Below, one piece after another: positions 1 through 8,042 of a DNA stretch of 43,124 nt. How positions within the stretch are numbered: the stretch's first letter is position 1; every line of letters starts with the position of its first letter. The position numbers were made by a program, and so were the translations under genes. The notes under the pieces were generated by a model, which worked only from the letters and a program-made list of their open reading frames with translations, did not search any database and was not told the origin of the DNA. Origin of the DNA: Acidobacteriota bacterium (GTDB lineage: Bacteria > Acidobacteriota > Terriglobia > Terriglobales > Acidobacteriaceae); contig JAKAFB010000022.1 of NCBI GenBank assembly GCA_021818105.1, forward strand, positions 1 to 43,124, read 5' to 3'.

Positions 1-1
1 A

Positions 2-77
<76 letters not shown>

Positions 78-522
78 TTCTCTTGAACATCCAAAATTGC
101 ATGATCCCATGATGAACTTGGATATGAGCATTGACGTTCGGCTCACGAGATCTGCGAAAGGAGCTTCTTGCCTCTTCAGTGTGACACATGCAGTTCCTTC
201 AAGTCACCAGCACGCCCCGCAGGTCGTGTCCTGGGGCCTCGGTCAGCATTTTGTCCAGCGTCCATGGCAGCGAAGTGTGTGACTTTGCGTGCAGAGTTTG
301 ATATTGCGAGCACTCAGCTGCTGAGTGCATGAGATCGACGCAAATCGAGATGCGTTGCCTCTGCGCGACCCTCTTTGAAGATGAATTTCAATACAGAATA
401 AGCTATCTCGATGAGAAATTTTCTCGATAGGTTATGCAATTGACCGTACAGTCTGGGGTGAGGCACGGCCATCTATTACAAGACGTTGCACCTGTTTTTG
501 AGGAGAATCATTGGCGCAGTGC
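78..522. other. gene-free stretch between tRNA and PilZ gene
   Basis: No reading frame here has a plausible start site or recognisable product. The only structure noticed is a short AT-rich palindromic core, GAGAAATTTTCTC, near 414-426 inside a TATCTCGA...TCGATA context. The base composition is lower in GC than the core regions further right. Confidence 0.5.
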
Positions 523-1719
523 CTATTCACAGACAGAAAGAGCTGGGGCAGATTGTGCAACACAAGAGAGCTGGTGAGAGGTTGAAGAACTACCATGCAT
601 GCTGAGCATGGACTGTTGTTCCTCAGGCCGGTACATGAATGGCAAGCGATGCCCCCAAAAGCGTGCACAAAGTCTTCGCCCGAGAGCCGTGAGATTGAGG
701 TCGGCTCCTTCCATCGGCGCAAATGGTGAAGGCGTCACGACACGTTCCATAAGCCCAAGATCGAACAAGTATTGCAACTCGCGCTCAATGCGGAAGAGGT
801 CATGAATGCCGCTAATTCTCCGGATCTCAGCTGGCGTGCATGCAAACTCTCGCGCTGATCGCGTATTTGGCGGCAAACTACGTGTGCCCGCTTTGTCGCA
901 AGCTCCAGCCAGAAGGCGCACATGAATTGAAGAAAGTTGAGCGAACAAGTCCACAAAGCCCAGGTCTTCGTCGGGCGTGTCTTCCTCGCTGCACGCAGCT
1001 ACAAGAAGTCCCGCCCAAAATTGGAGAGCGAGGTCGTCTTCAGCGCGCGCGCTCTCACCGAGTATGCGGATGACCAGCTTGGGATTTGCACGCACTCGAG
1101 AGGTCCCTCTCCGCGCATACAGCATCTCTTCGGCCAAATGAGCCATGTGTACTACGCGGGAGGTTTGTTCATTACTTAGCTCTTGGCTGAGCATTCGGCG
1201 GCATTCCATCATCGCAAGAGGGCAAATCGCCAGAATGAATCCAAGCGTTCTGGCAACTGCCAAGCGGCTTATAAGGCCATTGATGCTCCAAATTGTGCTA
1301 TCGCACCGTATCAAGTGCATCCAGGATTCATCATCCATATGGTCGGGCACAAATGTGAGGCCGATGCCATTTCGTCCCTTTCGGACAACTTTTGCCTTCA
1401 GGTAGACAGTACTGTTGGAGGAGATGTCAGTTTGCCATCTTTGCCGCAAGATCACATGTACCGAAGTGCCGAAATGCAACGACTCCTGGGCAATCAGATA
1501 AGCCCCTGTTGCACTAAGATCCCGGATCTTGCCGCGCTTGTCTGCCCCGCCTGCCTTGTAGGCCGCCTTGATCATGTGTGCTGGGATGCGGGTAGCCTTT
1601 CGACGGTCGAACAAGGCAGCGTTTCTGACCCATTTGCCAAGCAAGCGTGTGTGCCTCGCATCCAATGACTCGTATCTAAGGCACAGTATAGGAACATAGC
1701 GCCGCAATCTGAGCGCCAT
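523..1719 (-). CDS. PilZ-domain protein with an Abi-alpha (DUF4393)-like C-terminal region
   Basis: 398 residues. The N-terminal part carries PilZ signatures: RRKATRIPA at about 39-47 and DLSATGAYL at about 67-75, followed by a G-x-x-V beta-rich stretch to about 125. PilZ domains usually bind cyclic di-GMP through the R-x-x-x-R and D/N-x-S-x-x-G motifs, and both are present (R40-K-A-T-R44; D67-S69-G72). Residues about 150-175 are hydrophobic. Residues about 200-330 resemble the DUF4393/Abi-alpha family (ALQFWAGLLVAAC at 231-243, then FAQLSSIHVRLLAG), which is linked to abortive infection in some bacteria. The ATG at 1719 has only a weak ribosome site and lies at the end of a perfect inverted repeat. 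I infer a c-di-GMP-responsive effector, possibly defence-related. The second domain assignment is tentative. Confidence 0.75.
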   Translation of the reverse strand: MALRLRRYVPILCLRYESLDARHTRLLGKWVRNAALFDRRKATRIPAHMIKAAYKAGGADKRGKIRDLSATGAYLIAQESLHFGTSVHVILRQRWQTDISSNSTVYLKAKVVRKGRNGIGLTFVPDHMDDESWMHLIRCDSTIWSINGLISRLAVARTLGFILAICPLAMMECRRMLSQELSNEQTSRVVHMAHLAEEMLYARRGTSRVRANPKLVIRILGESARAEDDLALQFWAGLLVAACSEEDTPDEDLGFVDLFAQLSSIHVRLLAGACDKAGTRSLPPNTRSAREFACTPAEIRRISGIHDLFRIERELQYLFDLGLMERVVTPSPFAPMEGADLNLTALGRRLCARFWGHRLPFMYRPEEQQSMLSMHGSSSTSHQLSCVAQSAPALSVCE

Positions 1720-1741
1720 CCACCGGGGCTAATGGTGGATG
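1717..1741 (-). promoter_or_regulatory. hairpin that would bury the start codon of the PilZ gene
   Basis: CATCCACC at 1717-1724 and GGTGGATG at 1734-1741 are perfect reverse complements with a 9-nt loop. On the minus strand the ATG of the PilZ gene is contained in one arm. In mRNA the structure would sequester the start codon and the only Shine-Dalgarno-like GGTGG. Translational control is inferred; the alternative is a transcription-factor palindrome. Confidence 0.45.
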
Positions 1742-1890
1742 GACACTTTATGGTAACTCCCCGAAACCGACTCAGGTTCATCACCGGGTTTGCTGCGGTT
1801 GCATAGAAATTAGCTTCACCCGTATTCGTGGCCATCACGGTTCCGATGACTGCAATGATGGAAGCTTGGCAGGGCTACTTTGTATGAGTA

Positions 1891-2310
1891 TCAATCAGTG
1901 AGTTTGGAGTTCTGCAGAAGATTCTCACGCTCCAGGAGCGCTACAACGCGTGACTTGATCTCGTCTCGTGTCTGGCGAACAACTTCGATTTCTTGTCCCT
2001 TGGGATCGGGAAGAGGCCAGTCATCGCGACGAATGCCGGGTACGTAGGGGCACTCATCGCCACAGCCCATCGTGATGAGCGTATCGGCGTCCTGGGCTAG
2101 TTCTGCTGTGAGCTTTTGCGGCTTTGCGGCAGTCAAGTCAATTCCAATCTCACGCATCGCATCCACTACAACAGGATGAACCTGATCTGCGGGCTGAGTT
2201 CCTGCGGAAATTGCCTGTGCTTTGTAGGGATCGACGTATTGATTGAACAGTGCAGCCGACATTTGGGACCGCCCCGCATTGTGGATACAGGCAAAGATGA
2301 ATTTGCGCAT
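1891..2310 (-). CDS. arsC: arsenate reductase, thioredoxin-coupled type
   Basis: 139 residues, a normal length for the low-molecular-weight phosphatase-fold ArsC. The P-loop C-x5-R is at C8-IHNAG-R14, followed by S15. A second cysteine pair, C83-GDE-C87 in TMGCGDEC, fits the redox shuttle that relays the disulfide to thioredoxin, and WPLPDPKG carries the conserved Asp-Pro. It reduces As(V) to As(III) in the cytosol for export by Acr3 or methylation by ArsM. I chose the ATG at 2310 because AGGAA precedes it and MRKFIFAC matches the family start; a longer frame exists upstream. It is the last gene of the leftward arsM cassette, 33 bp after the neighbouring reductase gene. Confidence 0.9.
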   Translation of the reverse strand: MRKFIFACIHNAGRSQMSAALFNQYVDPYKAQAISAGTQPADQVHPVVVDAMREIGIDLTAAKPQKLTAELAQDADTLITMGCGDECPYVPGIRRDDWPLPDPKGQEIEVVRQTRDEIKSRVVALLERENLLQNSKLTD

Positions 2311-2343
2311 GATAGATTCCTGATGCCTTTCCTGGTGCAATGG

Positions 2344-2835
2344 TTATCGATGGCCAATATCGTCGATTTTCCGTTGCAGTGCCATCTGGTCCAGAGAAGA
2401 TATCGGAAGCGACAAGAATAGACTGATTCTGCGCTCGAGGATTGAAAAGGCCTCTCGGAAAGCGCGTTCAATCTGCTCGCGCGTTCCCATGGCAGATGCC
2501 GGGTCCGGCACACCCCAATGGGCTGTCATAGGCTGACCCGGCCATATCGGGCATACTTCCTTTGCCGCGTTGTCACATACCGTGAAAACAAAGTCCAAGT
2601 GGGGTGCCCCCGGCTTCGAAAACTCCTCCCAGGATTTGCTGCGCAGGCCTTTCGTGGGAAGGCCTGCGGATAGAAGTTGTTGAATTGCCTCCGGTCGCAC
2701 CACTCCGGCCGGATGGCTTCCAGCGCTGTACGCGCTAATAGCAGGAGAGCCCTTTCGGTTCATGATTGCCTCTGCCATGATCGAGCGAGCCGAGTTCCCG
2801 GTGCACAGAAACAGGACGTTGTAGTGGGGCTTCAT
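2344..2835 (-). CDS. low-molecular-weight phosphatase-fold arsenate reductase-like protein
   Basis: 163 residues. FLCTGNSARS near the N-terminus gives the C11-x5-R17 P-loop, and the conserved Asp-Pro is in VPDPAS. The CTGNSARS subtype commonly occurs in ars operons and is annotated as arsenate reductase or protein-tyrosine-phosphatase-like ArsC. Only one further cysteine pair (VCDN and EVCP) might serve in resolution. It lies between arsM and the other arsC with gaps of 32 and 33 bp, so the three are very likely co-transcribed. GGGAG sits about 7 nt upstream of the ATG. Whether it reduces arsenate itself or acts on another intermediate cannot be told from sequence. Confidence 0.85.
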   Translation of the reverse strand: MKPHYNVLFLCTGNSARSIMAEAIMNRKGSPAISAYSAGSHPAGVVRPEAIQQLLSAGLPTKGLRSKSWEEFSKPGAPHLDFVFTVCDNAAKEVCPIWPGQPMTAHWGVPDPASAMGTREQIERAFREAFSILERRISLFLSLPISSLDQMALQRKIDDIGHR

Positions 2836-2867
2836 CGCTTCACTCCCTGAGCTTCACTTGATCTGTG

Positions 2868-3764
2868 TCACGCGGCTGCTTCTTTGGATGGCATGACTGC
2901 AAATACCTTCACGCTCGCTGCGGCACTATTCACGTCGAATTGAGCGAGCAGCTCTTTTAGCTCTTCATGGAACGCAGTGCTGTTTTGCGGTGCCGGAGAA
3001 CAGCAGGAGTCGCCAACGATCTCGAATGGATTGCCTTTGTCCATGGCCGGGGAACAGCATGCGCTCTGGTTCTCTGCCTTGGCATAAGCGTTGAGATCTG
3101 CGCCGCTGTCGACGATTTCCACGTGCTGGAATCCGGCGGCGAGCAGACCATCGCGATATTGATCGATACGGATTGCTCCGCTGACGCAGCCCACATAGGC
3201 TGCAAGGCTGTTGGCAATGGCGGCAGGCAACTCTGCTTTGAGTGCAATATCACTAACCGCCAGTCTGCCACCCGGTTTGAGAACTCGCGCTATTTCGCGA
3301 AATACAGCAGGTTTGTCAGGAGCCAGGTTGATAACGCAATTGCTGATGACGCAATCGACCGAGGAGTCTTCCAAAGGAAGCTGGTCAATCGTGGCCAAAT
3401 GAAATTCGACGTTCTTATAGCCGCCTTTGCAGGCATTGGCCCGAGCACGCTCAATCATCGCAGGCGTCATATCAATTCCAATTGCCTTTCCCTCTGGCCC
3501 AACTATCTTCGCAGCGAGAAACACATCGAGGCCGCCGCCGGAGCCGAGATCGACAACAACTTCCCCCGGCCGGATCGAAGCCATAGCTGTGGGATTTCCG
3601 CAGGATAGTCCCAGATTCGCTTCAGCTGGAATTGAAGCCAATTCTTCCGTACTGTACCCGAATGCTTCCGCCACAGCTTTGACGCCGGGATGATCGCTCG
3701 AAAGTGAGCTATCTGCAACGGCACCATACTTCAACCGTACTGACTCCAATAACTGATCTGTCAT
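2868..3764 (-). CDS. arsM: arsenite S-adenosylmethionine methyltransferase
   Basis: 298 residues. The Rossmann SAM-binding motif [11 protein letters not shown] spans about 70-80. The three cysteines used for As(III) binding in ArsM enzymes are recognisable: C55 in LSCGNP, C143 in SNCVINL and C193 in VGCVSG. Two C-terminal CC pairs (SACCSP, DSCCSP) are also typical. It methylates arsenite to methylated, ultimately volatile arsenicals. A strong GGAGG lies just upstream of the ATG, with a -35/-10 pair facing leftward in the shared intergenic region. It is the first gene of the arsM-reductase-arsC transcript and is very probably repressed by the adjacent ArsR. Confidence 0.95.
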   Translation of the reverse strand: MTDQLLESVRLKYGAVADSSLSSDHPGVKAVAEAFGYSTEELASIPAEANLGLSCGNPTAMASIRPGEVVVDLGSGGGLDVFLAAKIVGPEGKAIGIDMTPAMIERARANACKGGYKNVEFHLATIDQLPLEDSSVDCVISNCVINLAPDKPAVFREIARVLKPGGRLAVSDIALKAELPAAIANSLAAYVGCVSGAIRIDQYRDGLLAAGFQHVEIVDSGADLNAYAKAENQSACCSPAMDKGNPFEIVGDSCCSPAPQNSTAFHEELKELLAQFDVNSAAASVKVFAVMPSKEAAA

Positions 3765-3792
3765 TATCCCTCCAATCGTATCTGCTTAATCG

Positions 3793-3834
3793 AATATATT
3801 CCAGGCTATACATATTCGTCAATACGGATATAAT
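3793..3834. promoter_or_regulatory. divergent overlapping ars promoters with ArsR operator
   Basis: In the 76 bp between arsM and arsR, the leftward promoter reads TTGACG (3817-3822) and TATATT (3793-3798), 18 bp apart. Rightward, a perfect TATAAT (3829-3834) ends 6 nt before the arsR ATG. An imperfect palindrome, ATATTCGT (3812-3819) and ACGGATAT (3824-3831), has a 4-nt centre and one mismatch. It overlaps the arsM -35 and the arsR -10. A further half-site TCGAATAT lies at 3790-3797 on the arsM -10. Binding by the ArsR dimer would block both directions. Operator identity is inferred from position and symmetry. Confidence 0.7.
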
Positions 3835-3840
3835 GATCGC

Positions 3841-4260
3841 ATGGCATCGCTACAGAAGCCGTTTGATGTGGAACGATTCTTCCAAGCCCTGGCAGACAAG
3901 ACCCGGCTCCGGCTGCTGAACCTCATGTGCGACCAGGAGATCTGTGTTTGTTATTTTGTTGAGGTCCTCGGCCAGCCCCAGCCCAAGATTTCGCGCCATC
4001 TGGCTTACCTGCGCAACGCAGGGATCGTTACCGCCCGGCGCGAAGGCAAATGGATGCACTATCGGATTGTGGCACCACCTAATGCCGGCGCTGCCCGGGT
4101 TCTGCAGGAGATTCTGGACTGGTTGAAAGAGGAGAAAGCCATGCAGGCTGATCGCACACGGCTGACGCGCGCGTGCTGCGCACCGCAAAAGTTTGTCACG
4201 CTGCAGAACGCCCCACAACCTGCCACGATTGAAGCGAATACTGCTGTTGTATTGCGGTGA
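3841..4260 (+). CDS. arsR: arsenic-responsive repressor, ArsR/SmtB family
   Basis: 139 residues. A winged helix-turn-helix spans about 15-80, with the recognition region QPKISRHLAYLRNAGIV. The metalloid box is ICVCYF (C35, C37), preceded by C30; a C-terminal ACC (C112-C113) is another possible ligand set. As(III) binding releases the dimer from DNA. No Shine-Dalgarno precedes the ATG, and the TATAAT box ends only 6 nt upstream, so the transcript probably starts at or very near the A of ATG (leaderless). It is divergent from arsM and followed 94 bp later by acr3. The tail after about residue 100 is longer than in minimal ArsR proteins. Confidence 0.93.
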   Translation: MASLQKPFDVERFFQALADKTRLRLLNLMCDQEICVCYFVEVLGQPQPKISRHLAYLRNAGIVTARREGKWMHYRIVAPPNAGAARVLQEILDWLKEEKAMQADRTRLTRACCAPQKFVTLQNAPQPATIEANTAVVLR

Positions 4261-4354
4261 ATATCACAGGCCTTCTTATGCTACGGGGCGCGCTTAATCA
4301 ATATGGCCTCCAATGTCCGGGTGAACTCTATGCACATTGAGCCCTAGAGGAAAA

Positions 4355-5443
4355 ATGGCAATCGCACCGAAACGTTTGAATGTATTTGAAAAATACCTGA
4401 CTCTTTGGGTTGCGCTCTGCATGATGGCGGGCCTTGCACTGGGTAAGCTATTCCCGGGGTTTGTCGATCAATTGCGTGATCTCGAGTTCGGCAAAGGCAG
4501 CCAGGTAAATGTGCCAATCGCCATCCTGATCTGGCTGATGATCATTCCGATGATGATGAAGGTGGACTTTGGCGCGGTCCGCAATGTGGGCCAACGTCCA
4601 TGTGGGTTACTGATAACGCTCTTCGTTAACTGGCTTGTAAAGCCGTTTTCGATGGCGCTGATTGCATGGGTCTTTTTCCGCCATATCTTCAGTGCGTGGA
4701 TTAGCACTGCTCAGGCTGATCAGTACATCGCTGGGTGCATCATCCTGGCTGCGGCACCGTGTACGGCAATGGTCTTTGTTTGGAGTCATTTGACGGACGG
4801 GGATCCCGCGTACACTCTGGTGCAGGTTTCAGTGAACGATCTGATCATGCTGTTCCTGTTTGCTCCAATCGTCCGTTACCTGGTGAGTGGTGCTTCTTCA
4901 TTGCAGGTTCCGTTTGTTGTTCTTCTCTATTCAGTCATCGCTTTTATTGTCATTCCCCTCACTGCTGGCATAGCTCTCAGAATTTGGTTAACTCGCGCCT
5001 ATAGCAAGCAGTGGTTCAACGAAGTTTTTCTTCCAAAATTCAGCCCGGTGACCATTGTGGCATTGCTTGCAACGCTCGTTCTGATCTTCGGCTTTCAGTC
5101 CGATAACATCCGAGGCCGCTACTTTGACGTTGTTCTGATTGCGATCCCGATTCTGATACAGGTCTACTTCAACTCTTCGCTCTCCTACGGCCTCATGCGC
5201 TGGTTCAAAGTGCAACATTCCATTGCGGCGCCCGGTGCATTAATTGGCGCCAGCAATTTCTTCGAGTTGGCGGTCGCAACGGCTATTGCTCTTTTTGGAC
5301 CTGGTTCCGGTGCGGCGTTAGCCACTGTAGTCGGTGTCCTGGTAGAAGTCCCGGTAATGCTTTCGGTCTGTAATGCCTGCAACCGGACCAGGCACTGGTT
5401 TCCAACGGCAAACCCGATAGTGGGCCGCGAAACAACTCCCTAG
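4355..5443 (+). CDS. acr3: arsenite efflux transporter Acr3
   Basis: 362 residues with about ten hydrophobic segments, the usual Acr3 layout. AAAPCTAMVFVWS carries the conserved Cys in the fourth-helix region needed for As(III) transport, and FFELAVATAIALFG is the conserved late-helix signature. It exports arsenite across the inner membrane. I chose ATG 4355, preceded by AGAGG at good spacing, over an in-frame TTG at 4337. It follows arsR in the same direction and probably shares its transcript. No terminator with a T-run is visible after it. Confidence 0.95.
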   Translation: MAIAPKRLNVFEKYLTLWVALCMMAGLALGKLFPGFVDQLRDLEFGKGSQVNVPIAILIWLMIIPMMMKVDFGAVRNVGQRPCGLLITLFVNWLVKPFSMALIAWVFFRHIFSAWISTAQADQYIAGCIILAAAPCTAMVFVWSHLTDGDPAYTLVQVSVNDLIMLFLFAPIVRYLVSGASSLQVPFVVLLYSVIAFIVIPLTAGIALRIWLTRAYSKQWFNEVFLPKFSPVTIVALLATLVLIFGFQSDNIRGRYFDVVLIAIPILIQVYFNSSLSYGLMRWFKVQHSIAAPGALIGASNFFELAVATAIALFGPGSGAALATVVGVLVEVPVMLSVCNACNRTRHWFPTANPIVGRETTP

Positions 5444-5919
5444 TGGGGGACGTCGCCAAGGAACGCTGTCAATGCCTCTACGCCAGTGTCAGTAGTGATG
5501 ATACCCGCCTTTGTCGCTACTGCTCCGTGGTGTATTCTGCGGGCATATTGACATGTGGATGGTCCTCTTCCGACCAGCCAACTACTTGCGCAAGCGGCGA
5601 CTTTTCCGAAAAGGGCAGATGCTTTCTTGCAACATCTGTAAAGGTTGCATTTCCGCGGATCTCATGTGAGCAGGTGCATTGCTATTGCACTCTCGCGGAT
5701 AGCTGCCAGGCACGGCGCCTGTCGCTTTGCTATGGCGTCAGTCAGCGACTATGCGCAACAATGCGAGGACGGCCTGAGCGCTTTCGTTGCATAGGCTGGG
5801 CAAGCATCACTGTGGAATTTGCACAGATCTAGTGCGAATTGAAGCTGGGACTAAACACTTTAGGAAGTTTGCTTCACTGCTTTAGAACTTTATTCCCTGT
5901 GGGGAATTAGCGAAGCTTT
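5444..5919. other. gene-free stretch after acr3
   Basis: 476 bp without a supportable gene. An open frame from a GTG at 5443 runs to 5832 but encodes a cysteine-rich, low-hydrophobicity sequence unlike any family I know, with no ribosome site, so I regard it as chance. ATTCCC and GGGAAT (about 5892-5907) form a small hairpin on the 3' side of the tRNA-Leu gene. No integrase fragment or direct repeat of the tRNA end was seen. Confidence 0.5.
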
Positions 5920-6006
5920 TGGTGCCGAAGAAGGGACTCGAACCCCCACACCCTTGCGAGTACATGGACCTGAACCATGCGCGTCTGCCAATTCCGCCAC
6001 TTCGGC
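5920..6006 (-). tRNA. tRNA-Leu (anticodon CAG)
   Basis: An 87-nt class II tRNA with encoded CCA at 5920-5922. Acceptor GCCGAAG pairs with CTTCGGC, the discriminator is A, the anticodon loop is TTCAGGT (anticodon CAG), and there is a long variable arm followed by a GTTCGAGTC T-loop region. Its 3' end faces the arsenic-resistance segment. Confidence 0.95.
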
Positions 6007-6107
6007 ACGGGACACGAAACCGGCCTCTTCAGCCAGTTCGGCAGCAATTCTGAGTCTCGCAAATGCGGCCGTCTGTGTCAAATTCGGCGCCGATAGCCAA
6101 GCGGGCA

Positions 6108-6574
6108 TCACTTGCGCCTCAGTGCCTCCAGCGCTGCCAGCGTGCGTTGCCAGTCCTCGCCAAGCAGGCGCGAGAGGCCTCGGTAGGCCAGCTTTTGCCG
6201 CCGGCTGGCAGTGGGGAGAGTAGTTGGTTTCGATGTCAGCATACCGGATGCGCTAGATCTTCTCTCCGCACCGCGGACAGGGCAGACCAAACCTCCGATG
6301 CACGGCCATCTACAGTTGCAAAAGTTGTCGAATTTTCAGGGAATCTCGCCAGGGCATCGTGTCCAAGTCTGTTCAGCCAAAGATTACCCTCCACCCCAAT
6401 GGCAATCAGCATGCCGATGCGCCACACCAAAAGCCTGTGCACGGCCTCTAGCGACGTGTCCGCCGTGCAGAGCAAGAACACGCTCCCCAACTGCACCCGA
6501 TGATCGAGGGTCTACCCCACTACATGGGTTTCCAGCGCAGAGACGCAGGCAGAGAGATCGGGAAGCTCGGGCAT
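6108..6574 (-). pseudogene. internally deleted Fpg/Nei-family DNA glycosylase remnant
   Basis: The minus strand from ATG 6574 reads MPELPDLSACVSALETHVVG, the catalytic P1-E2 N-terminus of formamidopyrimidine/endonuclease VIII glycosylases. It is then interrupted by TAG (6512-6514) and continues TLDHRVQLGSVFLLC to about NLWLN. After that, in a second frame, comes the C-terminal zinc finger, RFGLPCPRCGEKI, a TAG, then RIRYADIETNYSPHCQ. A third frame gives QKLAYRGLSRLLGEDW to a stop at 6108. Intact family members are about 270 residues; here the central catalytic-domain part is missing and the total is 467 bp. Ancestral function would be excision of oxidised bases. The pieces are in the correct order, so this is a decayed gene, not chance similarity. 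Confidence 0.85.
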
Positions 6575-6613
6575 TCCTTTCGATTGAATCTGGAATACGA
6601 TCTCGCACAACTG

Positions 6614-7132
6614 CTATCGTGAGTTGGTGCTCGATTGCGCTTTCATCGAAGCTGTTCCTGGCACACCCAACTGCTCCAGTAGCCCATGTACATCAGGCAT
6701 ACCCCACTGTTCCACGATCTTTCCGTGTTCCAGCCGGAAAATGTGAATCTCCTCGATCGATACCATCTTGCCTGTTGGAGAAATTCCGTTGAATGCGCCG
6801 AGCTGAGTGCCAGTCGAGTGAATGCGGATCACCACACGATCACCTTCAGCAATGATGTCTTCCACACTTTCACGCCAATCTGGGAACGAGGTCCGGTGGC
6901 TGGCTACCGCGGCTTTGATGCCCTTCACACCGCGCCATTCAATGCCGTCGATGAAATGGCACACAAAATCAGGTGCGTAAATCTCGTCGGCGGCAGCAAG
7001 GTTACCCTTGCTCCACACCTCGGCCTCGGCGCGTAGGATGACCGCCTTGTTTTGCTGAATTGTCTGGGCGCGTGCGTCTGCAGTGCCGAACAGACCCACA
7101 GCGAGAACAGCAAGGGATATCACTTTTCTCAT
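6614..7132 (-). CDS. secreted SnoaL-like ester cyclase-family protein
   Basis: 172 residues from ATG 7132. MRKVISLAVLAVGLFGTADARAQ is a clear signal peptide, which is why I prefer this start to in-frame codons up to 7204 that would overlap panC. The mature part (NKAVILRAEAEVWSKGN, then WRGVKGIKAAVASHRTSFPDW and IEEIHIFRLEHGKIVEQWGMPD) matches the SnoaL-like polyketide cyclase fold, an alpha+beta barrel seen in many small enzymes and binding proteins. Periplasmic or extracellular location is expected. The substrate is unknown. It lies downstream of panC in the same direction and could receive read-through. Confidence 0.8.
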   Translation of the reverse strand: MRKVISLAVLAVGLFGTADARAQTIQQNKAVILRAEAEVWSKGNLAAADEIYAPDFVCHFIDGIEWRGVKGIKAAVASHRTSFPDWRESVEDIIAEGDRVVIRIHSTGTQLGAFNGISPTGKMVSIEEIHIFRLEHGKIVEQWGMPDVHGLLEQLGVPGTASMKAQSSTNSR

Positions 7133-7196
7133 CTTGATTGACTCAGGTCTTGACGGGGATTTGCTTGCGGCGCTCATCTTACACCATTCAATTCCA

Positions 7197-8042
7197 TCAC
7201 CCAATCACTGCGTTATCAATCAATCGTGTAGTGCCCACCCACGCGGCAACCGCGAACAGGCTGCCCGGCATAGCGGTATCCACCGGTTCCAGCGAGTCCC
7301 AGTTCACCAGTTCGGTGTAGTCCACGCGGACCTCCGGCTCGTCGGCAAACACCGCGCGCGCAGCCGCGATCAGCGTCTCTGTGTGCCGCTCGCCGGCCGC
7401 GACGAGCATCTCTACGAGGCGAACAGCCCGGCTCAGGGTCAATGCCTTTGCTCGCTCCTCGGCGTTCAGGTAGATATTGCGCGAGCTCAGTGCCAGTCCA
7501 TCCGGCTCGCGCACAATGGGGCACACCACAAGCTCTGTGGCCAATCGCAGGTCCGTCACCATGCGTCGCAGCACGGCCACCTGCGCGGCATCCTTCTGGC
7601 CAAAGTAGGCGCGATCCGCCTCCGAAGCGATCAGCAGCTTGGTCACCACTGTTGCCACACCGCGAAAATGCCCGGGCCGGGACTTCCCATCTAGCCGTTC
7701 GCTCAGTCCCTCCACGTCCACGAATGTCGCCGCGCCAGCTGGATACATCTCATCCACGTTCGGCGCAAACACCACGTGTGCGCCCTCAGCCTCTGCCAGT
7801 GCACAGTCCGCGTCAAAGGTGCGCGGGTAGCGCGCGTAATCCTCATGTGGACCAAATTGTGTGGGGTTTACAAAAATACTCACGGCAACCTTGCCGCACT
7901 TTGCCACTGCGGCCTGTATGAGCGATGCATGTCCCGCGTGCAAGGCGCCCATTGTTGGTACCAAGCCGACGGTCGCGCCTGCCTGCGCACGCATAGCGCG
8001 CGACCACCGGCGCAGTTCCTCAACGGTATGCAGAATCTCCAT
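7197..8042 (-). CDS. panC: pantothenate synthetase
   Basis: 281 residues, standard length. It joins pantoate and beta-alanine with ATP in the cytosol. Motifs: PTMGALHAGHASLI near residue 29 (nucleotidyl-transferase HxGH), FVNPTQF, FGQKDAAQVAVLRRM in the ATP-binding region, and LALSSRN, the late KMSKS-equivalent. The start codon shares one base with the stop of panB (TAATG arrangement), so the two are translationally coupled. Confidence 0.97.
   Translation of the reverse strand: MEILHTVEELRRWSRAMRAQAGATVGLVPTMGALHAGHASLIQAAVAKCGKVAVSIFVNPTQFGPHEDYARYPRTFDADCALAEAEGAHVVFAPNVDEMYPAGAATFVDVEGLSERLDGKSRPGHFRGVATVVTKLLIASEADRAYFGQKDAAQVAVLRRMVTDLRLATELVVCPIVREPDGLALSSRNIYLNAEERAKALTLSRAVRLVEMLVAAGERHTETLIAAARAVFADEPEVRVDYTELVNWDSLEPVDTAMPGSLFAVAAWVGTTRLIDNAVIG

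Noticed and set aside
5443-5832. 129-codon open frame after acr3 beginning at a GTG that overlaps the acr3 stop
   Set aside because: Cysteine-rich out-of-frame character, no Shine-Dalgarno, no recognisable domain, and unlike the codon use of neighbouring genes.
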